Below the pieces are notes generated by a model. It saw only the letters and a list, made by a program, of their open reading frames with translations, was not told the DNA's origin and ran no database searches. This document shows positions 39,070-45,951 of a stretch of 50,385 bases of DNA, piece after piece. Position 1 is the stretch's first letter, and every line of letters begins with the position of its first letter. The DNA lies in the IMG/VR virus record IMGVR_UViG_3300005253_000363, positions 1 through 50,385 of that record; one strand, given 5' to 3'. Position numbers and translations under genes: made by a program. This DNA comes from a virus.

Positions 39070-39353
39070 TAGATTTTAGTTTCGTCCAGTTTATGTTCTC
39101 CACACCAATCACTAACAAACACTACAGGCCAACCATTCAAGGTAGGCGCATTTCGGCGACAACGACCAATATTGGATTCAGTGGTTCGTACAGACTCGGC
39201 TTCTTCCACAGGAACAATTTTTCCCGGCCTCGCTTCTACAATCTTACTAAAACTCCCTTTAACGATATAAACTGGGGGTTGCTTCAAAACAAACCACATG
39301 CAAGTCTTACATTTATTTTTTCCTTCGTGATGATTCCAGTTATCTTCTGACAT
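39069..39353 (-). CDS. Cysteine-rich zinc-binding-like protein (94 aa)
   Basis: ATG 39353 with GAGGAG 8 bases upstream is preferred to ATG 39368. CKTCMWF near the start, GRCRRNAPT and GWPVVF, and SDWCGEHK at the end form a common small phage protein pattern (C-x2-C...C-R-R-x-A-P...D-W-C-G). The protein at 7264-7479 has a similar cysteine layout. Second gene of the terminase cassette. Confidence 0.6.
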   Translation of the reverse strand: MSEDNWNHHEGKNKCKTCMWFVLKQPPVYIVKGSFSKIVEARPGKIVPVEEAESVRTTESNIGRCRRNAPTLNGWPVVFVSDWCGEHKLDETKI

Positions 39354-39364
39354 ATTATTTCTCC

Positions 39365-39652
39365 TCAAAAACCGAAAAGTTTTTTTAGTCTGATATAATA
39401 TTCAGACTCGTCCATAAATTCAGTGTTTGTTCTAAATCTAACAATACGATCAAACTCAAATGATTTACTTTTAAGCCTTTCAAGTTCCAAGATAACTTCT
39501 TGAGTCTTGTTTTTCTTGCCGAGCAGTTCAGTTGTCCTTCCGGTTATTTCTGAAGACCTTAAACCAAGATATTGTTTCAAATCGTCAAATGAGGTCATGT
39601 AAATTTCATCCATGAGTTTAAGATTGATTAACAAAACTTCCCAGTTATCCAA
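39365..39652 (-). CDS. Hypothetical helical protein in the terminase cassette
   Basis: Up to 95 residues. The conserved-looking part begins at MDEIYMTSFDDLKQYLGL (ATG 39613), and the frame is open to TTG 39652, overlapping the end of terminase fragment 1 by 25 bases. No ribosome site clearly favours one start. Helical and charged; no family identified. First gene of the insert. Confidence 0.5.
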   Translation of the reverse strand: MDNWEVLLINLKLMDEIYMTSFDDLKQYLGLRSSEITGRTTELLGKKNKTQEVILELERLKSKSFEFDRIVRFRTNTEFMDESEYYIRLKKLFGF

Positions 39653-40824
39653 GCATCTCGTTTGAATTCTATGTCAGCCCAAGAAGCATATTGTTTGTAC
39701 TCAGGCTTCTTCGGTTCTTCCTTCTCAGGTTCAGCCATCATCAAGGCTACCATACTCTGATCCCTTTCGTCATCCTCAAAAATGAAATCATTGCCTACTT
39801 CTTCGTAGAAGCGGAGATCGGATTCCCGGAAATCTGTGAGTCCTGCGTCGCGGGGATTGTTCAGGTAGAGTAGGGAGAACAGGGGGCCGAGGGATTCTTT
39901 GAGATTGTGAACGGCCTGCTTGGAGAATTCTTCGGGAAAGATGATCTTCCCATTCTCGATTAGAGAGCGTTTGTAGACGGATACTGTAGGATCATTCTCG
40001 ATCATTTCTGCGTAGAGATCATTAGTTGCCCAGTGTGTCCCGACTGTAAACTCTTGTGATATATCCAAGTCCTCCATCATAGGCCGGGAAACTCTTTGCC
40101 ACTCTTTAGCAGTTTCCATTACGGATTCAGAGCCTCGTGCTTCAAGGGAGATGAGATCGTCGTTGATGAGGTCAGTGAAATGACCGCCTGTGATGGCACC
40201 GCCTACACCGATTCCCTGCATAGTAGGATCGGACTGCTCAAATGACAGGTCTCTAGGAAGAAAGAACATAGAACTGTTCCATTTCCGGGCTTGTCTTCGA
40301 GGAGCATCCCAGCACTTGTCGGGCCATAAGACACGGAGTAATGCGTTTCTCTCGAAGTGCTGCTGAATCCATTGAATATGCTTGGAAGCATGATGCTCTG
40401 TCTCGCAGGATAAAAGGATTTTGCATTCCAGTCCGTTATGTCCGGGCCAATAGACATTGCTTTCCTTGGGTTGTATAAACTTATGGATTGGAAGTCCTTT
40501 GGAGACTATCGTGGACTTGAACGTATCTCGTGGAAGCATGATGAGCTTTCTGTACGGGGGAATCTTCTGGATAAACTCACAGACTTCACGGTGGAGGTGA
40601 TTTGTTAAACGGGTGAGGCCAAGAATAGCTTTGCAGAAGAAGTGGAGGTCTGTTTCAGCTTTCTTTTTGACAAGTTTTAGAAGGCGGCCATTAGGGTCTG
40701 TGGTTCCTGCTTGACGGGGTTCCCCGTTTTTCTGGATGACGAGTTCCCGGTCCAGGAGTTGTTTTGGGGGTGGGGGGATGTATTGTGGGGATTCCTTTGA
40801 AAGTGTATCCAGTATGTCCATCAA
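39628..40824 (-). CDS. terL: Large terminase ATPase domain, split TerL fragment 1
   Basis: 398 residues. LPRDTFKST at 97-105 is a variant Walker A of large terminases, LINDD at 219-223 is Walker B, and GTHWATNDLYAEMI and LYLNNPRDAG are other landmarks of the ATPase domain. After residue 335 comes an unusual acidic, Lys-rich tail (EPEKEEPKKPEYKQYASW) instead of the nuclease domain, which is encoded separately at 37618. It motors DNA into the capsid through the portal. The start overlaps the previous stop by 4 bases. Confidence 0.87.
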   Translation of the reverse strand: MMDILDTLSKESPQYIPPPPKQLLDRELVIQKNGEPRQAGTTDPNGRLLKLVKKKAETDLHFFCKAILGLTRLTNHLHREVCEFIQKIPPYRKLIMLPRDTFKSTIVSKGLPIHKFIQPKESNVYWPGHNGLECKILLSCETEHHASKHIQWIQQHFERNALLRVLWPDKCWDAPRRQARKWNSSMFFLPRDLSFEQSDPTMQGIGVGGAITGGHFTDLINDDLISLEARGSESVMETAKEWQRVSRPMMEDLDISQEFTVGTHWATNDLYAEMIENDPTVSVYKRSLIENGKIIFPEEFSKQAVHNLKESLGPLFSLLYLNNPRDAGLTDFRESDLRFYEEVGNDFIFEDDERDQSMVALMMAEPEKEEPKKPEYKQYASWADIEFKRDAWITGKFC

Positions 40825-41033
40825 CGATCACTTCTTCCGACAGAGATGCCATCTAATACATTCGTAAATTCCCGCCACTTTCTCAGGAGCGTCATAGTCA
40901 TCCCGCCTTTAGGAAATGCAGCGAGTTGGCCTCTCGACAGAGCCTCTTTCAAGGATTTTCTGGTCAGCGTTTTGGATGAGACTATTCTTCTGAGTTTACC
41001 TTCTGGACTGAAAACTTTTACTTGATAGATCAT
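40821..41033 (-). CDS. Hypothetical protein before the terminase (70 aa)
   Basis: GGAGGTAGACC precedes ATG 41033. The product (MIYQVKVFSPEGKLRRIVSS ... VGRSDR) is basic, with a strand-rich start and helical middle. Its first codons overlap the preceding gene. Function unknown. Confidence 0.55.
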   Translation of the reverse strand: MIYQVKVFSPEGKLRRIVSSKTLTRKSLKEALSRGQLAAFPKGGMTMTLLRKWREFTNVLDGISVGRSDR

Positions 41034-41364
41034 GGTCTACCTCCGTTTTCTTCCCTTGGTGCTTCGTTCTTTTGCTTGCTGGATTATCTCCTTCGGGGTT
41101 GGCGACTGGGGCTTTACCTGATTCCCGAACTCGTCCTTCTGTTTCTTCTTTGGATTGTTGGGGTGCGTTCCCATAATTTCTTTCCTCTGTGTAAGTAATT
41201 AAGGATGCTTGCAGGATTTCTTTGAGGCGTTCTGCTATGACTATCTGGTCACTTACATCTGTAGATGAGGCTCTGGCCATGTGGCCTAGATCTACAATAT
41301 GTCGGCTGACTCTTGCAATCCAAGTTTGAGTAGTATCGGCTTGGAAATCATTTTCTATTTTCAT
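40996..41364 (-). CDS. Hypothetical protein with basic disordered tail (122 aa)
   Basis: From ATG 41364 (MKIENDFQADTTQTWIARVS) a helical N-terminal half (IVIAERLKEILQASLITY) is followed by a polar, charged tail (REAPVANPEGD-like region, then KRTKHQGKKTEV). A longer start at 41412 would overlap more of the previous gene. Position before terminase; function unknown. Confidence 0.55.
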   Translation of the reverse strand: MKIENDFQADTTQTWIARVSRHIVDLGHMARASSTDVSDQIVIAERLKEILQASLITYTEERNYGNAPQQSKEETEGRVRESGKAPVANPEGDNPASKRTKHQGKKTEVDHDLSSKSFQSRR

Positions 41365-41564
41365 TCTGGAATCTCCTGCATTCTTTGAAATTCTGCCATA
41401 ATTGTTTGACACAGACGATCTCCCACACTTTTGGCATTTGTTGAGTCGAACTCACCTGCCCCACCCGGGGTCTGCCAACACATAGAAGCCTCACCCATTG
41501 CCACCATGACAGGCTCCCGAATTTGTTCAGGTACTTCAAATGATTTCTCGTTAATCGTTTTCAT
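41361..41564 (-). CDS. Hypothetical protein (67 aa)
   Basis: ATG 41564 overlaps the stop of the lipoprotein gene (ATGA) and follows GGAGG. The product begins MKTINEKSFEVPEQIREPVM and has CWQTPGGAGEFDSTNAKSVG in the middle. No family identified. Confidence 0.55.
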   Translation of the reverse strand: MKTINEKSFEVPEQIREPVMVAMGEASMCWQTPGGAGEFDSTNAKSVGDRLCQTIMAEFQRMQEIPE

Positions 41565-41695
41565 TTTTTTCCTCCACATTCTCCACGACACGAGTTATCC
41601 CAGACATGACTGGTTCTACTACAACTATCTGGGGGGTGGACGCTGATACAAGCAGAAAGCGTCAGGATTACAAATAAGACAGTTAAGAGTTTCAT
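41561..41695 (-). CDS. Small lipoprotein (44 aa)
   Basis: ATG 41695 starts a clear lipoprotein signal (MKLLTVLFVILTLSAC) with lipobox LSAC, leaving a mature chain of about 29 residues with three further cysteines. AAAGGAG lies upstream. Short phage lipoproteins of this type can block receptors and exclude other phages (for example T5 Llp), or serve as o-spanins; here a separate spanin pair exists, so exclusion is the likelier guess. Confidence 0.6.
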   Translation of the reverse strand: MKLLTVLFVILTLSACISVHPPDSCSRTSHVWDNSCRGECGGKK

Positions 41696-41880
41696 TTCTT
41701 TCTCCTTTTAAGCATTTTCATTCTTTCTTTCAAGTAATCCGGCGAAAGTCCGATATCAAAATCTTTCCGGCAATGTGAACACCAAACAGTGTGCTTAATC
41801 AGATACTGCATTGGATCAGCTAAGTCGTGTCTTTCCCGTAACTTTTTTTCCTCGTGTTCTTTTACTGCATCACGGTACAC
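41692..41880 (-). CDS. Zinc-finger-like protein (62 aa)
   Basis: MYRDAVKEHEEKKLRERHDL is a charged helix; VWCSHCRKDFD gives a CxxC pair; the end is very basic (KMLKRRKK). The same KLKRRKK-type end occurs in the preceding gene product. Overlaps with both neighbours. Function unknown. Confidence 0.5.
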   Translation of the reverse strand: MYRDAVKEHEEKKLRERHDLADPMQYLIKHTVWCSHCRKDFDIGLSPDYLKERMKMLKRRKK

Positions 41881-42059
41881 TATTTCTTTCTCCTTTTAAG
41901 TTTCTGCCCCGAAGCAATAGCTCCAAATAGTCCACGTTGCTTCTCTGTCAGTGGCTTCCCTCTGACTTCCTTGTCACTAAGAATCTTCCGGGCCTTGGTT
42001 CTGCTGAGGGGCCTCTTGGGTTTCTTGTTCTTGCGTTTGGTGGATTTCTGGTGCGGCAT
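41880..42059 (-). CDS. Basic protein next to the small terminase gene (59 aa)
   Basis: From ATG 42059 (MPHQKSTKRKNKKPKRPLSR) a lysine-rich N-terminus is followed by ARKILSDKEVRGKPLTEKQRG and LFGAIASGQK. That core is a recurring small phage protein found near terminase or capsid genes, with unknown role. It overlaps the small terminase gene by 83 bases in another frame. Confidence 0.55.
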   Translation of the reverse strand: MPHQKSTKRKNKKPKRPLSRTKARKILSDKEVRGKPLTEKQRGLFGAIASGQKLKRRKK

Positions 42060-42624
42060 CAATCTCTCCTTCCAACAAATCTATCACTTCTTCATCGGAT
42101 TTTCCAGTGAGTTGTTCCGGTTTGATGCTCAGATTATCCGCCAGAGCTGCTGCCAGGTTTTGAACGGAATCTCCGAATTCGATTATCTTGGTTTCCTCGT
42201 GTTGGGTCTTGGACACCTTCGGCATCTGTCGGTCAAAGAGTTCCTTGGCTGCGGAGACACGGACATTTTCAGAATCAGCATCGTCCATGAGATGCTCCAG
42301 TGTTCGCATGGTCTTTTCCGTGATTCGGTCCAAATACTTCGTGGCATCGAAGACCGAGGCTTCCTCCACCTGTTTTCTGAGATCACCGATATAGATTTTA
42401 TAGACTGGAGAACTCCTGACTCGGTGGATGGTCATCTGGTGGCAATTAAGTTCTCTTGCAATCTGTTTGTTCTTGTAACCCATGATTTCCATTTGGGCGA
42501 TTGCGCGGTGGCGATCATTGAGTTCTTCGATGGGAGCGTAGGATAAAGGGGGAGCGGATTCAAGCTCTGGAAAAGCTTGGAGGGCGGGGAGTTCGTGATT
42601 TGGAATACCAGTGCCTTCACTCAT
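41977..42624 (-). CDS. terS: Small terminase subunit
   Basis: 215 residues. A helix-turn-helix lies at about residues 45-70 (MGYKNKQIARELNCHQMTIH, then RVRSSPVYK), followed by helices for oligomerisation (DRITEKTMRTLEHLMDDADS, VRVSAAKELFDRQM) and an acidic, Gln-rich C-terminal tail. This is the layout of small terminases that recognise the packaging site. It lies two kb upstream of the ATPase gene in the same transcript. Confidence 0.75.
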   Translation of the reverse strand: MSEGTGIPNHELPALQAFPELESAPPLSYAPIEELNDRHRAIAQMEIMGYKNKQIARELNCHQMTIHRVRSSPVYKIYIGDLRKQVEEASVFDATKYLDRITEKTMRTLEHLMDDADSENVRVSAAKELFDRQMPKVSKTQHEETKIIEFGDSVQNLAAALADNLSIKPEQLTGKSDEEVIDLLEGEIDAAPEIHQTQEQETQEAPQQNQGPEDS

Positions 42625-42977
42625 TCATAAATCTCCTTGTGAAGGTCGTAGAAAGCCCTTTCAAGCAATACTACACATTTTTCTTCGTCAGATACAATTC
42701 CTTTTGCTTTCCTTGGCCTCAATGCCGCAGTATGGCAATGCAATAGCTCATGGATTACTGCCCTTTCAAATTCCTCTTCTTTTTCATGTTCTGGTATTTC
42801 GTAAAATCGAGGGTCTTTTATTTTCATGTGTGAATTAAGATAATCCGTCTGAACCGAAGAGAACCCCCAGCCCTCGATAGCCTTATCCCCGACCAACGCG
42901 CAGGAAATATCCCAATGATCGAGCTTCAACTTCTTCTGCCAGTACCGGACTTTGCGTTCAAGTTGTTTTTGGTTCAT
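42621..42977 (-). CDS. HExxH zinc metallopeptidase-like protein (118 aa)
   Basis: AVIHELLHCH carries the HExxH motif of zincins within a helix, preceded by strands and followed by a glutamate-rich helix (EEKCVVLLERAFYDLHKEIY) that could supply the third ligand. At 118 residues it is a minimal peptidase-like fold, similar in size to SprT or ImmA-type domains. Substrate unknown. Overlaps both neighbours by 4 bases. Confidence 0.6.
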   Translation of the reverse strand: MNQKQLERKVRYWQKKLKLDHWDISCALVGDKAIEGWGFSSVQTDYLNSHMKIKDPRFYEIPEHEKEEEFERAVIHELLHCHTAALRPRKAKGIVSDEEKCVVLLERAFYDLHKEIYE

Positions 42978-43204
42978 AGAGAAATCCCCCAGTCATCATA
43001 AAGATCTTTAACAGGTTTACAATCTACAGGCATCACCAGATAAACGTATCCCTCTCTAATGCCATCAGAGTGAACCCAATAATTCTGATTGCATCTGACA
43101 ACATCACCCCTATTTTCGTTAACCGCCTTTAAAATAGTCCAAGACATTTTCAGGCCGCCCCTAAGTTTTTTTAACCTTTGTCGAATACTTTTGAATACTT
43201 GCAT
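42974..43204 (-). CDS. Hypothetical protein (76 aa)
   Basis: GGAG lies 8 bases before ATG 43204 (MQVFKSIRQRLKKLRGG); ATG 43147 (MSWTILKAVNENRGD) is an internal alternative with AGGGG further upstream. The C-terminal part EGYVYLVMPVDCKPVKDLYD is strand then helix. No family identified. Confidence 0.5.
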   Translation of the reverse strand: MQVFKSIRQRLKKLRGGLKMSWTILKAVNENRGDVVRCNQNYWVHSDGIREGYVYLVMPVDCKPVKDLYDDWGISL

Positions 43205-43233
43205 TTAAGACTCCAAAGTAAAGTTTGTTTAAT

Positions 43234-43479
43234 TTAAGCTGCTTTTGGTTCATCGGGAGGTTCTCCTGGCCCAAGCCGCCCCATTCCTTGAATTAAATCA
43301 AGATTTGGATTGGTCGGATCATGAAAGGGTTTCTCAGTAAGATCTTGGGGTACATAGGGAACTTCACGTTGATACAGTTCACTACGGCACCACGGGCAGT
43401 ATTTAATGTGGATCATCCCAATCGCTTCGTGGAAGAGGTTTCCAATTGCTTCCCAGTCTTTACAGCTACAAGAATTCAT
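43234..43479 (-). CDS. Zinc-binding-like protein (81 aa)
   Basis: CSCKDWEAIG and IKYCPWCRSELY provide two pairs of cysteines in the first 35 residues, a zinc-ribbon layout shared with the proteins at 43891 and 44085. The C-terminal half is Pro/Gly-rich and likely disordered. Function unknown. Confidence 0.55.
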   Translation of the reverse strand: MNSCSCKDWEAIGNLFHEAIGMIHIKYCPWCRSELYQREVPYVPQDLTEKPFHDPTNPNLDLIQGMGRLGPGEPPDEPKAA

Positions 43480-43679
43480 ATACTATCCTCAGTCTTATCA
43501 ACAGAAATCTTTAATGGTACACAGGAGAACCAAGTCCCTCTTTGATGACCGGGTTCATCCCTGAGGCGGTTCATTTCCTTCATGCACTGTTCTTGTCCCT
43601 GGATCGTATCGATGTGGAATATGTCGGTAATCTCTCCGGGACGATTGAAGAGTATCATGAGGAGGAGGTAGTAGGTCAC
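43476..43679 (-). CDS. Possible secreted or membrane-anchored small protein (67 aa)
   Basis: MTYYLLLMILFNRPGEITDI starts with a short hydrophobic stretch like a weak signal sequence, followed by a polar domain with two cysteines (EQCMKEMN, FSCVPLK). ATG overlaps the previous stop. Function unknown. Confidence 0.5.
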   Translation of the reverse strand: MTYYLLLMILFNRPGEITDIFHIDTIQGQEQCMKEMNRLRDEPGHQRGTWFSCVPLKISVDKTEDSI

Positions 43680-43930
43680 GAAAAAAGCTCCTTCATATAT
43701 TTCCAGAGAGTGACTTTTACGGGTTTACGAGCTTGTTCAAAACTCGAACAATCTCCTTTTTTATTCAAACTGGAACACAACCCATAACTGTCTCGTCCGT
43801 TAGAGGAGTAATCCTCCCTGGCAACCAAGCAATGCGAATAGGACAGATTATAATAGTTAGGCCAGATGTGACTGCAATCAGTACAAACTTTCACACCGTC
43901 ACCCATCCTTTCCCGTAACAGCCAATACAC
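43676..43930 (-). CDS. Cysteine-rich protein (up to 84 aa)
   Basis: CTDCSHIWPNYYN, SHCLVARED, GLCSSLNKKGDCSSF give six cysteines spread over the middle, typical of a metal-binding microprotein. ATG 43906 (MGDGVKVCTDC) is an alternative start, because 43930 overlaps the previous gene by 40 bases. Function unknown. Confidence 0.5.
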   Translation of the reverse strand: MYWLLRERMGDGVKVCTDCSHIWPNYYNLSYSHCLVAREDYSSNGRDSYGLCSSLNKKGDCSSFEQARKPVKVTLWKYMKELFS

Positions 43931-44088
43931 TCATGTTTTACCCGCGATAATAATTGACCCCAAGGCGACCATATTTCATCGGCCTTCTTTTTGCTTTCTA
44001 TTTCGCCAACACCATTACACATTGGGCATTTCACAAACTGTAAAACCTCAATCAAAGAATTAAATTGACCTCCATCACTACCCATCAA
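43891..44088 (-). CDS. DnaJ-type zinc-finger-like protein (65 aa)
   Basis: KCPMCNGVGEIE and ECIGCYGKGWV are two CxxCxGxG elements, as in the cysteine-rich region of DnaJ and related RNA/protein chaperone fingers. The remainder is a short helical linker. Overlaps both neighbours. Possible client- or nucleic-acid-binding role is inferred only. Confidence 0.6.
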   Translation of the reverse strand: MMGSDGGQFNSLIEVLQFVKCPMCNGVGEIESKKKADEIWSPWGQLLSRVKHECIGCYGKGWVTV

Positions 44089-44357
44089 TTCCTCCTCTTT
44101 TCCATTTCAGCTTCCATCACACATTCCACCGAGCAGAAGTTCTTCTCACCTTCCCAGTATAAGGTATTTCCGGTCTGCTCGTCCGATGGAGAGCCACAGT
44201 GCCAGCAGGGAGAGACAAGTCGGACTCCGCACCAGGGGCAGAAGAGGAAGCTGGAAAGTTCAACACTTCTTGTTTCTTGTGGGGATATTGTTCCAATATG
44301 AGAAAGACGCTTTTCTTCCAACTCTTTCCACTGATCGCATTTGCAGTAACGGGTCAT
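44085..44357 (-). CDS. Multi-cysteine zinc-binding protein (90 aa)
   Basis: CKCDQW at the start, FCPWCGVRL and CWHCGSPSD in the middle, and FCSVECVMEAE near the end suggest two zinc sites; the last resembles an MYND/TRASH-like half finger. It sits in a run of zinc-ribbon genes from 43234 to 44357. Function unknown. Confidence 0.55.
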   Translation of the reverse strand: MTRYCKCDQWKELEEKRLSHIGTISPQETRSVELSSFLFCPWCGVRLVSPCWHCGSPSDEQTGNTLYWEGEKNFCSVECVMEAEMEKRRN

Positions 44358-44545
44358 TTTAATACTCTTTTAATAATGCTTTTGGCTTCTTTAGCAGCAG
44401 AGTCTACTACAAATTTGTTGAAACTAGCACGCTGGCCAACTTCGCTGGTTGCGTTCAATAAATCTATAGCACGCTGGATGGAATCCATCTGTTCTAGGGA
44501 TTTAAATCTAATCATCCGCTTGTCGGATTTTCTTTCGCTTGTCAT
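44354..44545 (-). CDS. Ribbon-helix-helix-like protein (63 aa)
   Basis: After a basic start (MTSERKSDKRMIRFKSLEQ) two helices (DSIQRAIDLLNATSEVG, SFNKFVVDSAAKEAKSII) fit an Arc/CopG-like or MetJ-like DNA-binding fold. It is a candidate regulator next to the macrodomain gene. Overlaps both neighbours by 4 bases. Confidence 0.5.
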   Translation of the reverse strand: MTSERKSDKRMIRFKSLEQMDSIQRAIDLLNATSEVGQRASFNKFVVDSAAKEAKSIIKRVLK

Positions 44546-45000
44546 TTCTTCGGCCTGTACAAAAAAACTTCCACATCAGGAAGCCTCGAAAAAGTTTCCT
44601 CGATCTTGGGAAGAACATGATTCCAATTGAGTCCACCCAGACCACAACCGAGAGCCGGAATCGCAATTGATTTAATGTTTAGTCTCTCAATCGTTTGTTC
44701 CAGGGCTTTTAATCCCTTTGTAATATAAACAAGTTCCGAAGGTTTCTTCCAAGTGCTCTTTGTCGGGAAGTTTATGATGTATTTTGGGTGCGGCCTCTCA
44801 AGTCTTGTTGCTGAGACAAGAACAGTTCCAATATTCAGCTCCCCACTTTTACAGGCTTGTTCGTAAAATTTAAAGTTCAGGTTGAATTGTTTTTTCATGT
44901 GAAGTGCCAGTCCTTTACCCATAACACCTTCACAGTTGACTGGATTGACGTAGGCTTCGGCAGTTGAGCTTAAAAGGTCGTTAGAGAGTATCTGGATCAT
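44542..45000 (-). CDS. DarG/TARG1-type macrodomain, ADP-ribose hydrolase
   Basis: 152 residues from ATG 45000. NPVNCEGVMGKGLALHMKKQ (N19-Q38) is the phosphate loop of ALC1/TARG1/DarG macrodomains. YIINFPTK (74-81) matches the position of the lysine that DarG and TARG1 use to release ADP-ribose, and PALGCGLGGLNW (115-126) is the second loop. In DarTG systems DarT puts ADP-ribose on thymine in DNA and DarG removes it. A phage-borne copy without DarT nearby suggests protection against host DarT-type defence. Start 45048 would overlap the preceding gene more. Confidence 0.8.
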   Translation of the reverse strand: MIQILSNDLLSSTAEAYVNPVNCEGVMGKGLALHMKKQFNLNFKFYEQACKSGELNIGTVLVSATRLERPHPKYIINFPTKSTWKKPSELVYITKGLKALEQTIERLNIKSIAIPALGCGLGGLNWNHVLPKIEETFSRLPDVEVFLYRPKK

Positions 45001-45395
45001 GGTTGATTCTCCCAAAACTTTGGAAAGGCATCGTTTGATACTAACCAATTGCCCACTGACTGGTCATAGATCAAAATGATCGGCTTTGTTCGACTTGACC
45101 ACATAGAAATTATGCCGTCCCTTGCATGGTTCTGGCTGTATTTTAAAATTTGAATTATATGCCCGAAATATGGAATCAGATATTTTTCAATCTCTTCTTC
45201 ACTAAAATCTCGTAGGTTACCAGTGAATACCAATGTGTCCCATCGACCTGTACAGCCAATAGAAAAGTGCATTGGCCCCTCAGATCCGTATGGACGCGCT
45301 TCATCATTGATGTCAAATTCCAACTGCTCTAACGAAGTTTCACTTCCACGACTGTCAAAAGAGATTACTCCGGCCATTTGCGTCCATTCACTCAT
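44997..45395 (-). CDS. Hypothetical protein coupled to the macrodomain gene (132 aa)
   Basis: It starts MSEWTQMAGVISFDSRGSET and has an alternating alpha/beta pattern (HFSIGCTGRWDTLVFTGNLR, GIISMWSSRTKPIILIYD). Its stop overlaps the macrodomain ATG by 4 bases, so the two are made together. It does not look like DarT. Function unknown. Confidence 0.55.
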   Translation of the reverse strand: MSEWTQMAGVISFDSRGSETSLEQLEFDINDEARPYGSEGPMHFSIGCTGRWDTLVFTGNLRDFSEEEIEKYLIPYFGHIIQILKYSQNHARDGIISMWSSRTKPIILIYDQSVGNWLVSNDAFPKFWENQP

Positions 45396-45565
45396 TCCCT
45401 TCCCTCCTCCACAAGTTTCTTCAGTTCGAGATCCCAGTCGGTGTCGGGAGTTGAATTGACGGGCTCGGCAAATATGTCAACACTGAGATATGCGAGCATT
45501 TTCTGCTCCTGCACTTCAAAGGCTTCTCTCAAAATCTTTAGGAGTTCTTCATCCATAGTCATCAT
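45392..45565 (-). CDS. Small acidic protein (57 aa)
   Basis: ATG 45565 or ATG 45556 can start it; GAGG lies just before. The product (MTMDEELLKILREAFEVQEQ...) is an acidic helix and ends KKLVEEGRE. Its stop overlaps the next ATG. Function unknown. Confidence 0.5.
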   Translation of the reverse strand: MMTMDEELLKILREAFEVQEQKMLAYLSVDIFAEPVNSTPDTDWDLELKKLVEEGRE

Positions 45566-45579
45566 CCTCACTTTCTCCC

Positions 45580-45867
45580 CTAAACTTTTTCTTCTTCTAG
45601 TGGTATAGTTATCAGTGAAAGATAGTGTTTTTCAACCTGCTTGTAATTAATGATATCGGCTTCGAGTTCTGCATTTAACTCCTTTAAATCATCACGCTCT
45701 TTGGTGAATCTATTAACTTCACTGATGTGACAATCATTTGAAGTTTGTAATTCAGAACGGAACCGCTCCACTTCCTTGATGAGCCATCTAAAATCAACAG
45801 TCGGCATTTCACGGTACTTTGCCATTCTCCTTTTAATCCCGTCCAACCTATCATTATCTGTTGCCAT
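45580..45867 (-). CDS. Coiled-coil protein (95 aa)
   Basis: From ATG 45867 (MATDNDRLDGIKRRMAKYRE) with GGAGG upstream, the chain is helical with heptad spacing (NRFTKERDDLKELNAELEAD). The rightward gene at 7472 has a comparable TKERDEY helix, suggesting a shared origin. It is preceded by a promoter at 45888-45916. Confidence 0.6.
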   Translation of the reverse strand: MATDNDRLDGIKRRMAKYREMPTVDFRWLIKEVERFRSELQTSNDCHISEVNRFTKERDDLKELNAELEADIINYKQVEKHYLSLITIPLEEEKV

Positions 45868-45887
45868 GGTTTGCCTCCTTCCTTGCA

Positions 45888-45916
45888 AAGATAATCCCCC
45901 ATCCTCAAGGTGTCAA
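45888..45916 (-). promoter_or_regulatory. Sigma70-type promoter, leftward
   Basis: On the minus strand TTGACA (45916-45911) and TATCTT (45893-45888) are 17 bp apart. The start would be near 45881, just upstream of ATG 45867. A perfect -35 and correct spacing support it; the -10 is imperfect. Confidence 0.5.
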
Positions 45917-45951
45917 GTGGAAACTGTAATAGAATAACAGTGACTGTAATT

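Noticed and set aside
38295-39628. Homing endonuclease as driver of the terminase split
   Set aside because: None of the four genes shows LAGLIDADG, GIY-YIG, HNH or VSR motifs; the only nuclease is a DEDDh exonuclease.
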